From: Simonsiella sp051414845
GTDB lineage: Bacteria; Pseudomonadota; Gammaproteobacteria; Burkholderiales; Neisseriaceae
DNA: 64,000 bases
Assembly (NCBI GenBank): GCA_051414845.1
Contig: CP183313.1
Location: 1,550,001 to 1,614,000 of the forward strand
Direction of reading: 5' to 3'
Part shown: positions 26,279 through 34,537 of the stretch, piece by piece
How positions within the stretch are numbered: position 1 is the stretch's first letter
How the letters are laid out: every line of letters starts with the position of its first letter
Notes under the pieces: model-generated
The model's database searches: none
Told to the model about the DNA's origin: nothing
Seen by the model: only the letters and a program-made list of their open reading frames with translations
Program-made: the position numbers and the translations under genes

Positions 26279-27219
26279 ATACGCAATTTCCGCTACAAGC
26301 AGGCTATGTTTTTCTCGGCATTTTCGGCATTTTGATTGTGGCCAGCACGATTGCCAAAATCATGCGCCAACGCGCGCCTTTGACCAAGCAAAATATGGTG
26401 GGAGAACTGACCGCGCGCATTAATGCGTGGTGGGTGATGACGCTGGTGCTGCTGTTTTCTTTTATGCTCGGACACGTTGGCACGACGCTCTTGTTTGCCG
26501 CTGTTTCCTTTGCCGCGCTGCGCGAATTTATGACTTTGGTGTACCGTAATCGCCACGACCACAACACCATCGCCGCCTGTTTTTACATTCTCCTGCCTGT
26601 GCAATATTATTTCGTTTTAGTCGGATGGTATGGCATGTTCAGCATTTTTATTCCCATTTACGCATTTTTATTGCTGCCGATTATTTCCGCCATCTCGGGC
26701 GACACGCACGATTTCTTCACGCGCACAGCTAAAATCCAATGGGGCGCGATGGTTACCCTATTCTGCATTTCGCACGTCCCTGCGCTCATGACGTTGGAAA
26801 TTCCAGGTTTTGAAGGCAAAAACATTCTTTTGCTGATTTTCATGGTCGGCGTGGTACAAGCCAGCGATGTATTGCAATACATTTGGGGCAAACTCATGGG
26901 CAAACGCAAAATCATGCCCGCGCTCTCGCCTAATAAAACTGTGGCAGGTACATTTGGCGGCATTGGTTCGGCAACGTTATTGGCAGCCAGTTTGTATTGG
27001 ATAACGCCATTTTCGCCGATTCAGGCAGCCTTAATTGGTTTTGTCATTTGCTTGATGGGCTTTTTGGGTGGTTTAGTGATGTCTGCGATTAAACGCAGCT
27101 TCGGCGTGAAAGACTGGGGACGCATGATTCATGGACACGGCGGCATGCTCGACCGCGTGGACAGCATTTGTTTTGCTGCACCAATTTTCTTTCATATTGT
27201 GCGCTATTTTTGGGCGTAA
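26275..27219 (+). CDS. cdsA: phosphatidate cytidylyltransferase
   Basis: Makes CDP-diacylglycerol from phosphatidic acid and CTP, at the inner membrane. The 314-aa protein has about eight hydrophobic helices and ends in the family signature SAIKRSFGVKDWGRM followed by HGHGGMLDRVDS. The canonical PGHGG reads HGHGG here. The gene is translationally coupled to the upstream acyltransferase. A strong uptake-sequence terminator follows. In many bacteria cdsA sits beside dxr and rseP; here it does not, so this may be a second CdsA-type gene. Confidence 0.85.
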   Translation: MNTQFPLQAGYVFLGIFGILIVASTIAKIMRQRAPLTKQNMVGELTARINAWWVMTLVLLFSFMLGHVGTTLLFAAVSFAALREFMTLVYRNRHDHNTIAACFYILLPVQYYFVLVGWYGMFSIFIPIYAFLLLPIISAISGDTHDFFTRTAKIQWGAMVTLFCISHVPALMTLEIPGFEGKNILLLIFMVGVVQASDVLQYIWGKLMGKRKIMPALSPNKTVAGTFGGIGSATLLAASLYWITPFSPIQAALIGFVICLMGFLGGLVMSAIKRSFGVKDWGRMIHGHGGMLDRVDSICFAAPIFFHIVRYFWA

Positions 27220-27222
27220 AAC

Positions 27223-27264
27223 ATTTCAGGCTGCCTGAAAGTAGATTTCAGGCAGCCTGAAAAA
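27223..27264 (+). terminator. uptake-sequence pair after cdsA
   Basis: TTTCAGGCTGCCTGAAA and TTTCAGGCAGCCTGAAA face each other with a 5-base spacer and form a long perfect stem, followed by a short T-rich stretch. Confidence 0.65.
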
Positions 27265-27291
27265 TTTATTATTACTAAAAATCATAAAGTT

Positions 27292-27762
27292 ATGAATATT
27301 ACCGTATTAGCCGTTGGCACCAAAATGCCGCGCTGGGTAGATGAAGCCGTTGCCGATTATGCCAAACGTTTTGGGCGCGACATTCACTACATATTAAAAG
27401 AAATCAAACCCGAAAAACGCGGCGCAGGCGTGAATGCCGCGCAAGGCATGGCTGCCGAAGAAAAGCGTTTATTAGAAGCCATTCCGCAAGGCGCGTTTTT
27501 GGTGGTCTTGGACGAACGCGGACAAGCGCCCACTTCCATGCAATTAGCCGAACATCTCAACACTTGGCAACAAAACGGCGAACATGTTTGCTTTATCATC
27601 GGCGGTGCAGACGGCATGACTGATGCACTGAAACAAAAAGCGCGCTTGATGTTGCGTCTATCCAGCTTAACCCTGCCACACGGCATGGTGCGCGTCTTGC
27701 TGACCGAGCAACTCTACCGCGCCGTTTCCATTTTGCACAACCACCCCTACCACCGCGAATAA
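27292..27762 (+). CDS. rlmH: 23S rRNA m3-pseudouridine-1915 methyltransferase RlmH
   Basis: SPOUT-class methylase acting on the assembled 70S ribosome. The 156-aa length is exact for the family. Motifs are LDERGQAPTSMQLAE, FIIGGADGM and the C-terminal LTEQLYRAVSILHNHPYHRE. It precedes ruvA by 13 bases with part of an uptake sequence between them, so the two are probably co-transcribed. Confidence 0.97.
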   Translation: MNITVLAVGTKMPRWVDEAVADYAKRFGRDIHYILKEIKPEKRGAGVNAAQGMAAEEKRLLEAIPQGAFLVVLDERGQAPTSMQLAEHLNTWQQNGEHVCFIIGGADGMTDALKQKARLMLRLSSLTLPHGMVRVLLTEQLYRAVSILHNHPYHRE

Positions 27763-27775
27763 GGCTGCCTGAAAT

Positions 27776-28360
27776 ATGATTACCCAACTTTCTGGAAAAC
27801 TGATTGAAAAACATCCGCCACAAGCCGTTTTGGATGTCCACGGCGTAGGCTACGAAGTGGAAGTATCCATGCAAACTTTTTATCAATTACCTGCTATCGG
27901 CGAAAATTTTCGCCTGTTTACGCAATTGATTGTGCGCGAAGATGCGCATTTATTGTTTGGTTTTGCGGACAAAAGCGAGCGTGCCACGTTTCGCCAACTG
28001 CTGAAAGTGAGCGGCATCGGCGCGAAAACCGCACTGGGCATTTTGTCGGCAATGAATGCCGACGAGCTGGCGCAAGCAGTGGCGCAAGAAGATGTCAAAC
28101 GCTTATCTTCCGCCCCAGGTATCGGCAAAAAAACCGCTGAGCGCATGATTTTGGAATTGCGTGGCAAACTGACGCATTCGGGCGAGGGCGATTTGGCATT
28201 ATTCACGTCACAAAACGCGCCCTCGCAAGGCGAAGACATTGTTAGTACCTTGCTGGCTTTGGGCTACAACGAACGCGAAGCACGCGCCGCCATTAAAGGC
28301 ATAGACACCAGCGACATCAGCGAAGGCGTGCGCTTAGCGTTGAAAAATTTGATGAAATAG
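27776..28360 (+). CDS. ruvA: Holliday junction branch-migration protein RuvA
   Basis: Binds Holliday junctions and loads the RuvB motor. The 194-aa protein shows the N-terminal OB fold, two helix-hairpin-helix motifs (SGIGAKTALGIL and APGIGKKTAERMILEL), and the C-terminal RuvB-contact domain (DIVSTLLALGYNEREARAAI). ruvB and ruvC are not in the window. Confidence 0.97.
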   Translation: MITQLSGKLIEKHPPQAVLDVHGVGYEVEVSMQTFYQLPAIGENFRLFTQLIVREDAHLLFGFADKSERATFRQLLKVSGIGAKTALGILSAMNADELAQAVAQEDVKRLSSAPGIGKKTAERMILELRGKLTHSGEGDLALFTSQNAPSQGEDIVSTLLALGYNEREARAAIKGIDTSDISEGVRLALKNLMK

Positions 28361-28384
28361 GTTTCAGGCTGCCTGAAATTCAAA

Positions 28385-28465
28385 TCGTAGGTCGGATTCT
28401 TGAATCCGACATTTATTTTATTTGTTTAAAAAAGAAGATTGTCGGATATAAGTATCAGACCTATG
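28385..28465. repeat. inverted repeat CGTAGGTCGGATTC, copy 2
   Basis: CGTAGGTCGGATTCTTGAAT is followed about 35 bases later by the opposed ATAAGTATCAGACCTATG, somewhat degenerate. It shares both arms with the element at 17845-17939. Confidence 0.6.
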
Positions 28466-28493
28466 CTTATCTTATTTAAAGCAAGGATTCAAC

Positions 28494-29138
28494 ATGTTCA
28501 CAGGTATTGTACAAGGCATGGGCAAAGTGATTGCCATCGACCAAGCCGCTGAAGATTTCCGTAGCCACGCCGTCGAATTACCGCCCGAAATGGCAAGTAA
28601 TCTGCAAATCGGCGCATCCATCGCCCACAACGGCTGCTGCCTGACCATCACGCAATTTGAAGGCAACCGCGCCTGCTTTGATTTAATGCGCGAAACGCTG
28701 GTGAAAACCAATTTAGGCAGCCTGAAAGTAGGCGACAGCGTCAATTTAGAACGCGCCGCGCGTTTTGGCGATGAAATTGGCGGACATGTGATGAGCGGAC
28801 ACATTATCGCGCAAACCGAAATCATCAAAATCGTTGAAAACGAACACAATAAAACGCTCTTTTTCAGGCTGCCTGAAAGCTTAAAACCGTATATTTTAAC
28901 TAAGGGATTTATTGGTTTAGATGGTTGCAGCTTAACCATTGGCGATGTGGGAAGCGACTTTTTTAATGTTCATCTGATTCCCGAAACCTTGCAGCGCACT
29001 TTGTTTGGTACGCGCAAACTTGGCGACAAAATCAATATTGAAATTGACCCGCAAACGCAAGCGATTGTAGACACTGTTGCACGAATTCTTGCTCAGCAAC
29101 ACAACCAAACCTTAGCCAAACCTTTTCAGGCTGCCTGA
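28494..29138 (+). CDS. ribE: riboflavin synthase alpha chain
   Basis: Converts two 6,7-dimethyl-8-ribityllumazine molecules to riboflavin. The 214-aa protein starts MFTGIVQGMGKV and shows the two repeated lumazine-binding domains: GASIAHNGCCLTI with GGHVMSGHI in the first, and GLDGCSLTIGDVG with NIEIDP in the second. No FMN riboswitch could be recognised upstream. Uptake sequences are read in frame as GSLKV and FRLPES. Confidence 0.95.
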   Translation: MFTGIVQGMGKVIAIDQAAEDFRSHAVELPPEMASNLQIGASIAHNGCCLTITQFEGNRACFDLMRETLVKTNLGSLKVGDSVNLERAARFGDEIGGHVMSGHIIAQTEIIKIVENEHNKTLFFRLPESLKPYILTKGFIGLDGCSLTIGDVGSDFFNVHLIPETLQRTLFGTRKLGDKINIEIDPQTQAIVDTVARILAQQHNQTLAKPFQAA

Positions 29139-29255
29139 AACACAGCAATCTTAGGTATTACCAACGCTTCTGCCAATTATTTGACACTTGTTAAACTGAG
29201 TTATTTTTAAATGTAAATTTTTTCACAATGATTTAACTTTTGATAAACTACGCTC

Positions 29256-29358
29256 GTTTTCTTGATTTAGACTTATCCAGAACAAGGAAACGCTGTTTAT
29301 TCTTCTTTCTAAGGCGATTGATACCGATGCCAATCCTATGGATTGCATCGGTTTTTTT
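29256..29358 (+). ncRNA. candidate small RNA with intrinsic terminator
   Basis: A promoter-like pair (TTCACA near 29222 and TAAACT at 29244-29249, 16 bases apart) is followed by about 65 bases with no ORF, including a pyrimidine-rich run (TTATTCTTCTTTCT) that could pair with ribosome-binding sites. A strong terminator then pairs ACCGATGC with GCATCGGT at 29323-29351 and ends in seven T. The arrangement is typical of a trans-acting small RNA. I cannot match it to a named one. Confidence 0.5.
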
Positions 29359-29558
29359 GCTTTATGAAATTTCGGATTAAAACCTTTATAAAACCTTGTT
29401 TATCGGAGCGAGCAGATTTCATATCTGCTCTTTTGCTCTCAGAATTTTATTTATGAAATTCAATTTATTAAAAAATAAGGCTGATACAAAATCCGCCCAT
29501 ACTCAAAAAAATAATCAGTTTTACAAAGGTTTCAGGCAGCCTGAAACTTTTTCCATAA

Positions 29559-29586
29559 AAAAAGCGGATATTTCCATCCGCTTTTT
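29559..29586. terminator. terminator after ppx
   Basis: AAAAAGCGGAT and ATCCGCTTTTT form a perfect 11-bp stem just outside the minus-strand ppx stop at 29597. Confidence 0.8.
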
Positions 29587-29596
29587 CTTATACCGC

Positions 29597-31084
29597 TCAA
29601 ACTGTTACCAATTCAAACGAGCGCCCTATTTTTTTCCAGCCATCGGTTTCGCTTTGCAAAGCTGCTGCCGTTAAAGGATTGCTGTCTAACCAATCTTGCA
29701 CAATCGTCAGCACAACTTTGTCCCCTTGCAAACGCAATTGTAGGTTTTCAGGCAGCGTTAAAGGCAAACGCGAGCGGTTGAATAAGACTGCCAAGCGCAA
29801 GGCAAGAATCGTGTTCCATTCCATATCCGACAGCGCGCCCAATTCCAGCATTTTTTTCAAATCGCCGCGTTGCCCCAAGGTAATTTGCGCCAACAATTCC
29901 TGTTCATCGCGCGAAAAACCTGGCATGTCGGCTTGTGCCAAAATGTATGCCGTGTGTTTGTGGTAGCCTGTGTGCGCAATATCAATGCCGATTTCGTGCA
30001 ACATCGCACTCCAGCGCAAATAATCGTTCCAATAATCCAATTCTTGCACCGTTGCATTTTGCGCCAAGCTGCGCAAGAAACGCGCCGCCGTATCCGCCAC
30101 ACGTTTGGCTTGGTTTTTGCTGACGTGGTAACGCTCTTGAAATTGCACCGCTGTTTGTTCGCGCAAATCGTCTTCGTAATCGCGCCCGATTAAATCGTAG
30201 AACACGCCATCGCGCAAAGCGGCTTCATTGAACGCCATTTCCTGAATATCCAACTCTTCAAACACCGCCATCAACACCGCCAAACCGCCCGCAAACACTT
30301 CAATGCGTTCCGCTTTTAAGTTTTCTAATTTGGCTTTTTTCACGCTGCCTGCTTCGACTATGCGTATGGCAAGTTGGCGCATTGCTGGCAGAGTAATGCT
30401 GTTGCCCAAATTTTCTGCCGTAATCACGCCCGCAATCGCTTTTGCCGTACCTGACGTACCCAGCACGATATCCCAGCCTTGGCGTTTGTAAATCTTGCTA
30501 ATGCGTTGAATTTCACCACGCGCTGCATTGATGGCTGCCTTAAAATCTTTTTGACTGATTTTGTCTTCAAAAAAACGCTTAGAATAAGTGACGCAACCGA
30601 GCGGCAAACTTTCCGTATGCGTCGGTTGCAGCGCGTGCCCCAAAATAAATTCGGTTGAGCCGCCACCGATGTCCACGACCAACATTTTTTGTCCATTAGA
30701 ATTAAAGGTTTGCACCACGCCAGTATAAATCAAACGCGCTTCTTCACGACCCGCAATAATTTCAATCGGGAAACCCAAAGCCGCTTCAGCTTTTTCGTGA
30801 AATGGCTTAATGTTTTTCGCCACGCGAAAGGTATTGGTCGCCACTGCGCGCACATTTTCAGGCGAAAAACCGCGCAAACGTTCTCCAAATTGCGCCAAAC
30901 ATTCCAGCGCACGTTGTTGAGATGTCTCATCTAAATTTTTGTTTTCGTCTAAACCGCCAGCTAAACGCACCATTTGTTTAATGTTTTCAATAACTTGAAG
31001 CTGATCATTTTGATTGACGCAGATTTGCAAACGAAAGCTGTTTGAACCCAAATCCACTGAAGCGAGCATAGGAAGTGTTGTCAT
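29597..31084 (-). CDS. ppx: exopolyphosphatase
   Basis: Ppx/GppA family enzyme that removes terminal phosphate from polyphosphate and perhaps pppGpp. The 495-aa protein has the sugar-kinase/actin-like ATPase motifs ASVDLGSNSFRLQI and MLVVDIGGGSTEFILGH, the loop LPLGCVTYSKRFFEDK, and a C-terminal HD-like helical domain (LRWSAMLHEIGIDIAHTGYH). A link with the stringent-response gene at 2.8 kb is possible by function only. It is downstream of yhbY on the same strand with an uptake-sequence terminator between them. Confidence 0.93.
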   Translation of the reverse strand: MTTLPMLASVDLGSNSFRLQICVNQNDQLQVIENIKQMVRLAGGLDENKNLDETSQQRALECLAQFGERLRGFSPENVRAVATNTFRVAKNIKPFHEKAEAALGFPIEIIAGREEARLIYTGVVQTFNSNGQKMLVVDIGGGSTEFILGHALQPTHTESLPLGCVTYSKRFFEDKISQKDFKAAINAARGEIQRISKIYKRQGWDIVLGTSGTAKAIAGVITAENLGNSITLPAMRQLAIRIVEAGSVKKAKLENLKAERIEVFAGGLAVLMAVFEELDIQEMAFNEAALRDGVFYDLIGRDYEDDLREQTAVQFQERYHVSKNQAKRVADTAARFLRSLAQNATVQELDYWNDYLRWSAMLHEIGIDIAHTGYHKHTAYILAQADMPGFSRDEQELLAQITLGQRGDLKKMLELGALSDMEWNTILALRLAVLFNRSRLPLTLPENLQLRLQGDKVVLTIVQDWLDSNPLTAAALQSETDGWKKIGRSFELVTV

Positions 31085-31156
31085 AATATTCTGATTTAAT
31101 TGATTATTTTAATCTCAGGTAGCCTAAAAGACCTTAGCCAGAAAGATAAGAGAAAC

Positions 31157-31192
31157 TTCAGGCAGCCTGAACATTTTCAGGCTGCCTGAAGT
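31157..31192. terminator. uptake-sequence pair after yhbY
   Basis: ACTTCAGGCAGCCTGAA and TTCAGGCTGCCTGAAGT pair across a 5-base spacer, directly after the yhbY stop on the minus strand. Confidence 0.65.
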
Positions 31193-31489
31193 TTAAACTT
31201 GTTCGTCGTCTTCGCGTTCGCGGTACAGCACCAACAATTTACCAATATGTTGCACCAATTGCGCATCCACCGCTGCCAACAATTCATCACAAATCGCCAC
31301 GCGCTCTTCACGCTCGTCGCCCAACACGCGCACTTTAATCAATTCGTGCGCGCGCAACGCCGCTGCCGTTTCTTTAATCACGGCTTCAGTCAAACCTTTT
31401 TGACCAATCATTACTACAGGATTTAAATGATGCGCACGCGCTTTAAGCTCGGCAATTTGTTGTTTCGTTAGTGTTTTTTGTTCAGTCAT
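31193..31489 (-). CDS. yhbY: YhbY-family RNA-binding protein (CRM domain)
   Basis: A 98-aa CRM-domain protein linked to 50S ribosome assembly. Visible are LKARAHHLNPVVMIGQKGLTEAVIKE, the family GxxG-type loop in IGQKG, and LIKVRVLGDEREERVAICDELL. It is divergent from marC, and upstream of ppx. Confidence 0.93.
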   Translation of the reverse strand: MTEQKTLTKQQIAELKARAHHLNPVVMIGQKGLTEAVIKETAAALRAHELIKVRVLGDEREERVAICDELLAAVDAQLVQHIGKLLVLYREREDDEQV

Positions 31490-31673
31490 ATTTTAAGACA
31501 TCTAGTATAAAAATAAAGGTGTTATTGTACGGAATTTTGCTACTTTGGGGAATGTTTAAATCGTTTTCAGGCAGCCTTTTTTTGTGTGGCAATCTTGCCC
31601 TTCAACCAATACGTCGCCGCAATTTTGGCATATACTATTGGGCTAGATTTAGACCACTCTCGAGAGAATCATC

Positions 31674-32339
31674 ATGGAAATACAAGTTGAAATTGCCAAA
31701 ATTATTTTAGCCTTTATGGTATTGATTAATCCCTTTGGCGCGCTGCCGATTTATTTGAATTTAACCAGCGATTATTCAGCTCGCGACCGCCGTAAAGTCG
31801 CGCAAATTGCGTCGCTAAGCGTGTTTGTTACCATTGCCATCTTCGCCCTTTCGGGCAATTTTATTTTGAAACTGTTCGGCATCAGCACAGGCGCGTTTCA
31901 AGTTGGCGGCGGCATTTTGGTCTTTTTAATCGCCATCTCGATGATGAGCGGTGGCGACAATATGGCAAAACCTAGAATTGGTGAAAGTGAACACCACGAA
32001 ATACATCTGCAACAAATCGATCGTCACAAATTGATTTCCACCTCTGTCGTTCCCATCGCTATTCCCATGATTATCGGACCAGGCGGCATTTCAACCGTCG
32101 TTATTTACACTTCTTCTGCCAACACATTGATAGATAAAGGTTTAGTCATTGCCGCAGGCGCGATTATCTCTTTGATTTGTTTGTTTTCTTTGTTGCTGGC
32201 AAACAAAATCAGCAAATGGCTTGGCGAAACAGGTTTAGCCATTTTAAACCGTGTGATGGGGCTTTTATTGGCGGCGGTAGCGGTGGAAATTGTGGTCGCT
32301 GGTTTGCGCGCTTTGTTTCCGATGTTGGCGCAGGGGTAA
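31674..32339 (+). CDS. MarC-family membrane protein
   Basis: A 221-aa inner-membrane protein with six predicted helices, of the MarC/YhgN family. NPFGALPIYLNLT near the N-terminus and VVPIAIPMIIGPGGISTVV in the middle are typical. The family's function is unknown; MarC itself was once thought to give antibiotic resistance, which was later withdrawn. It shares a bidirectional terminator with mutL. Confidence 0.88.
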   Translation: MEIQVEIAKIILAFMVLINPFGALPIYLNLTSDYSARDRRKVAQIASLSVFVTIAIFALSGNFILKLFGISTGAFQVGGGILVFLIAISMMSGGDNMAKPRIGESEHHEIHLQQIDRHKLISTSVVPIAIPMIIGPGGISTVVIYTSSANTLIDKGLVIAAGAIISLICLFSLLLANKISKWLGETGLAILNRVMGLLLAAVAVEIVVAGLRALFPMLAQG

Positions 32340-32369
32340 GCGTTTTCAGGCTGCCTGAATATAAATCAT

Positions 32370-32402
32370 AAAAATGCTGCTTGAAATTCAAGCAGCATTT
32401 TT
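32370..32402. terminator. bidirectional terminator between marC and mutL
   Basis: AAAAATGCTGCTTGAA and TTCAAGCAGCATTTTT form a perfect 16-bp inverted repeat with almost no loop and T-tracts on both strands. Confidence 0.85.
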
Positions 32403-32442
32403 AACACCGTATTTTTTAATTAAATACAAAATATTCAATAAC

Positions 32443-34368
32443 TTACTTACCGCGCAAAAACAGTCCATCCAAATCCTGCAAACTCAATTTCACCCAAGTT
32501 GGGCGGCCGTGATTGCATTGATTGGAGCGCGGCGTGTTTTCCATGTCGCGCAATAAAGCGTTCATTTCAGGCAGCGTTAAGCGGCGTCCTGCGCGGACGG
32601 AACCATGACATGCCATGGTGGAAAGTAATTGATTTTCTAGCGATTCTATGGTTTGACTACTGCCCACCGCTGCCAACTCGCGCAACACGTCTTGCGCCAA
32701 TTCTACGGCGTTGGCTTTGCCAAGCATTTGTGGCATGGCGAGTACAGCGATGGTTTGTGCTTCGGTGTGTGCCAGTTTTAAGCCGTATTGTTGCAACGTT
32801 TTTTCATGGTCGGCGAGTGTGGCAAGTTGTTCGTGCGTGGCTTGGAACGTGATGGGAATGAGCAAACTTTGGCTGGCTAGGCTGCCTGAAAGTCGTTGCG
32901 CTTTCATTTTTTCGTAGTTTACGCGTTCAGCGGCGGCGTGCATGTCCACTAAAATCAGGCTTTCTTCAGCTTGGGCGAGAATGTAAATGCCTAATAATTG
33001 AGCAATGGCAAAACCGAGTGGGAATTCTGTTTCACTATTTTCTATTGTTTTTTCAAAAGCTTGGTTAACAGGATTTTCAGGCAGCCTTGCTTGTTCATAG
33101 GCATTTAAATCGTCGTCTTGTTGGTACAAGGTGCGGTAGATGTCCATGGCTTTTTGGCTGTCGTTGAGTGTTAAACGGTTTTGCTGTGGCGCACGATAGG
33201 CGGCTGGCGTGTACGGCGCGGGGCTGCGTGGGCTGCTATTTTCAGCTTTCAGGCTGCCTGAAAACGCGGTGAAATTGGTATTGAGGCTGCCTGAAAAGGA
33301 ATTTTCGGGCGCGATGTTTTCAGGCTGCCCAATGTGGTTTAACAGGCTGCCTGCGTTGCTCACACTTTCGGTAAGGTCGGCGCGCGTATTGGCTAATACT
33401 TTGTTTAAACTGTGAAAAACCAGTTGATGTACCGCTTGGCTATCACGAAAACGCACTTCGGCTTTGGTGGGATGAATATTCGCATCCACGAGTTCGGGCG
33501 CGAGTTCTAAAAACAGCGCAAATGCAGGCGTAATTTGGTTGTGCAACACATCGCGATAGGCTTGTTTGACCGCGTGTTGCATGACTTTATCGCGCACAAA
33601 ACGTTGATTCACAAAACAAAATTGTTTATCGCTTTTGCCTTTAGCGAAGGTTGGCTTGGAAATCATGCCGAATAAACGCATGCCGTTGATTTCATTATCA
33701 ATCCACAATGAGGCTGCCTGAAATTCCGCGCCTAAAATGGCGGCAATGCGTGCATCAATGCTTTGCGTAGGATAATCAAAAATGGTTTTGCCGTTGTGCT
33801 TTAAGCTGAACGCTACGGCTGGGCGCGCCAATGCCAAGCGTTCCAACATGGTGGCACAATGGGCGTATTCGGTATTTTCCGATTTGAGAAATTTACGCCG
33901 CGCAGGCGTATTAAAAAATAATTCTGCCGCTTCAATCGTTGTGCCAACAGGGTGCGAGGCGGCGGAAACTTGCCCGAGTTTGCCATCTTCGGCGCGGATT
34001 TGCATGGCGTGTGACGCGGATTCTGTGCGGCTGATGAGTTGCAAACGCGAAATGGAGGCAATGCTTGCCAAGCCTTCGCCGCGAAAACCCATGCTTTGCA
34101 CGCGTTCTAAATCGGATAAGTTTTTGATTTTACTGGTTGCGTGGCGCGATAATGCCAACACCAAATCGTCGCCCGCCATGCCGCTGCCGTTGTCATTCAC
34201 GCGGATAAGTTTGATGCCGCCGCCTGCCAATTCCACTTTAATTTGCGTTGCACCAGCGTCTAGGCTGTTTTCTACCATTTCTTTTAAGGCGTTGGCTGGG
34301 CGTTCAACGACTTCGCCTGCGGCAATTTGGTTGATTAAGTGGTCGGGGAGAAGGGCGATTTGGGACAT
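32443..34368 (-). CDS. mutL: DNA mismatch repair protein MutL
   Basis: Matchmaker of mismatch repair, 641 aa. The GHKL ATPase has ENSLDAGATQI, NDNGSGM and GFRGEGLASI. The C-terminal domain contains DMHAAAERVNYE, which fits the DQHA(X)2E(X)4E endonuclease motif, so the protein probably nicks DNA itself. The linker (about residues 340-400) carries several uptake sequences translated as SGSLN, FSGSLK and GQPEN, seven or so in the whole gene. ATG 34368 (MSQIALLP) is chosen; the frame extends upstream only through an uptake sequence. Confidence 0.96.
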   Translation of the reverse strand: MSQIALLPDHLINQIAAGEVVERPANALKEMVENSLDAGATQIKVELAGGGIKLIRVNDNGSGMAGDDLVLALSRHATSKIKNLSDLERVQSMGFRGEGLASIASISRLQLISRTESASHAMQIRAEDGKLGQVSAASHPVGTTIEAAELFFNTPARRKFLKSENTEYAHCATMLERLALARPAVAFSLKHNGKTIFDYPTQSIDARIAAILGAEFQAASLWIDNEINGMRLFGMISKPTFAKGKSDKQFCFVNQRFVRDKVMQHAVKQAYRDVLHNQITPAFALFLELAPELVDANIHPTKAEVRFRDSQAVHQLVFHSLNKVLANTRADLTESVSNAGSLLNHIGQPENIAPENSFSGSLNTNFTAFSGSLKAENSSPRSPAPYTPAAYRAPQQNRLTLNDSQKAMDIYRTLYQQDDDLNAYEQARLPENPVNQAFEKTIENSETEFPLGFAIAQLLGIYILAQAEESLILVDMHAAAERVNYEKMKAQRLSGSLASQSLLIPITFQATHEQLATLADHEKTLQQYGLKLAHTEAQTIAVLAMPQMLGKANAVELAQDVLRELAAVGSSQTIESLENQLLSTMACHGSVRAGRRLTLPEMNALLRDMENTPRSNQCNHGRPTWVKLSLQDLDGLFLRGK

Positions 34369-34537
34369 GGCGTTTTTTGAATTTAAAGCGTTATTTGAAA
34401 GTTTTGTTGTATTGAATTTGGTTTCAGGCTGCCTGAAAATCATCCATTCATTATTTTGCTTAGAAATTTTTCAGGCTGCCTTTTACTTTGGGTCAGCAAA
34501 ATCCAGCCTACGGTATTACATTGATTTCTAATAAATT

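Larger units (their letters stand above)
29139..29596. other. long gap between ribE and ppx
   Basis: The 458-base gap holds an uptake sequence at the ribE end, a candidate small RNA with terminator (29256-29358), an AT-rich stretch with CTGATACAAAATCCGCCCAT and no supported gene, a third uptake sequence (about 29530-29546), and the ppx terminator (29559-29586). A 92-aa open frame starting near 29396 has no coding features. Confidence 0.55.

Noticed and set aside
28361..28493. FMN riboswitch upstream of ribE
   Set aside because: The gap is filled by an uptake sequence and a CGTAGGTCGGATTC hairpin. None of the conserved RFN elements such as AGGGTGAAATTCCC could be found.
29396..29674. 92-aa open frame in the ribE-ppx gap
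   Set aside because: It runs through an uptake sequence and the ppx terminator and overlaps the ppx end. It has no domain-like sequence.
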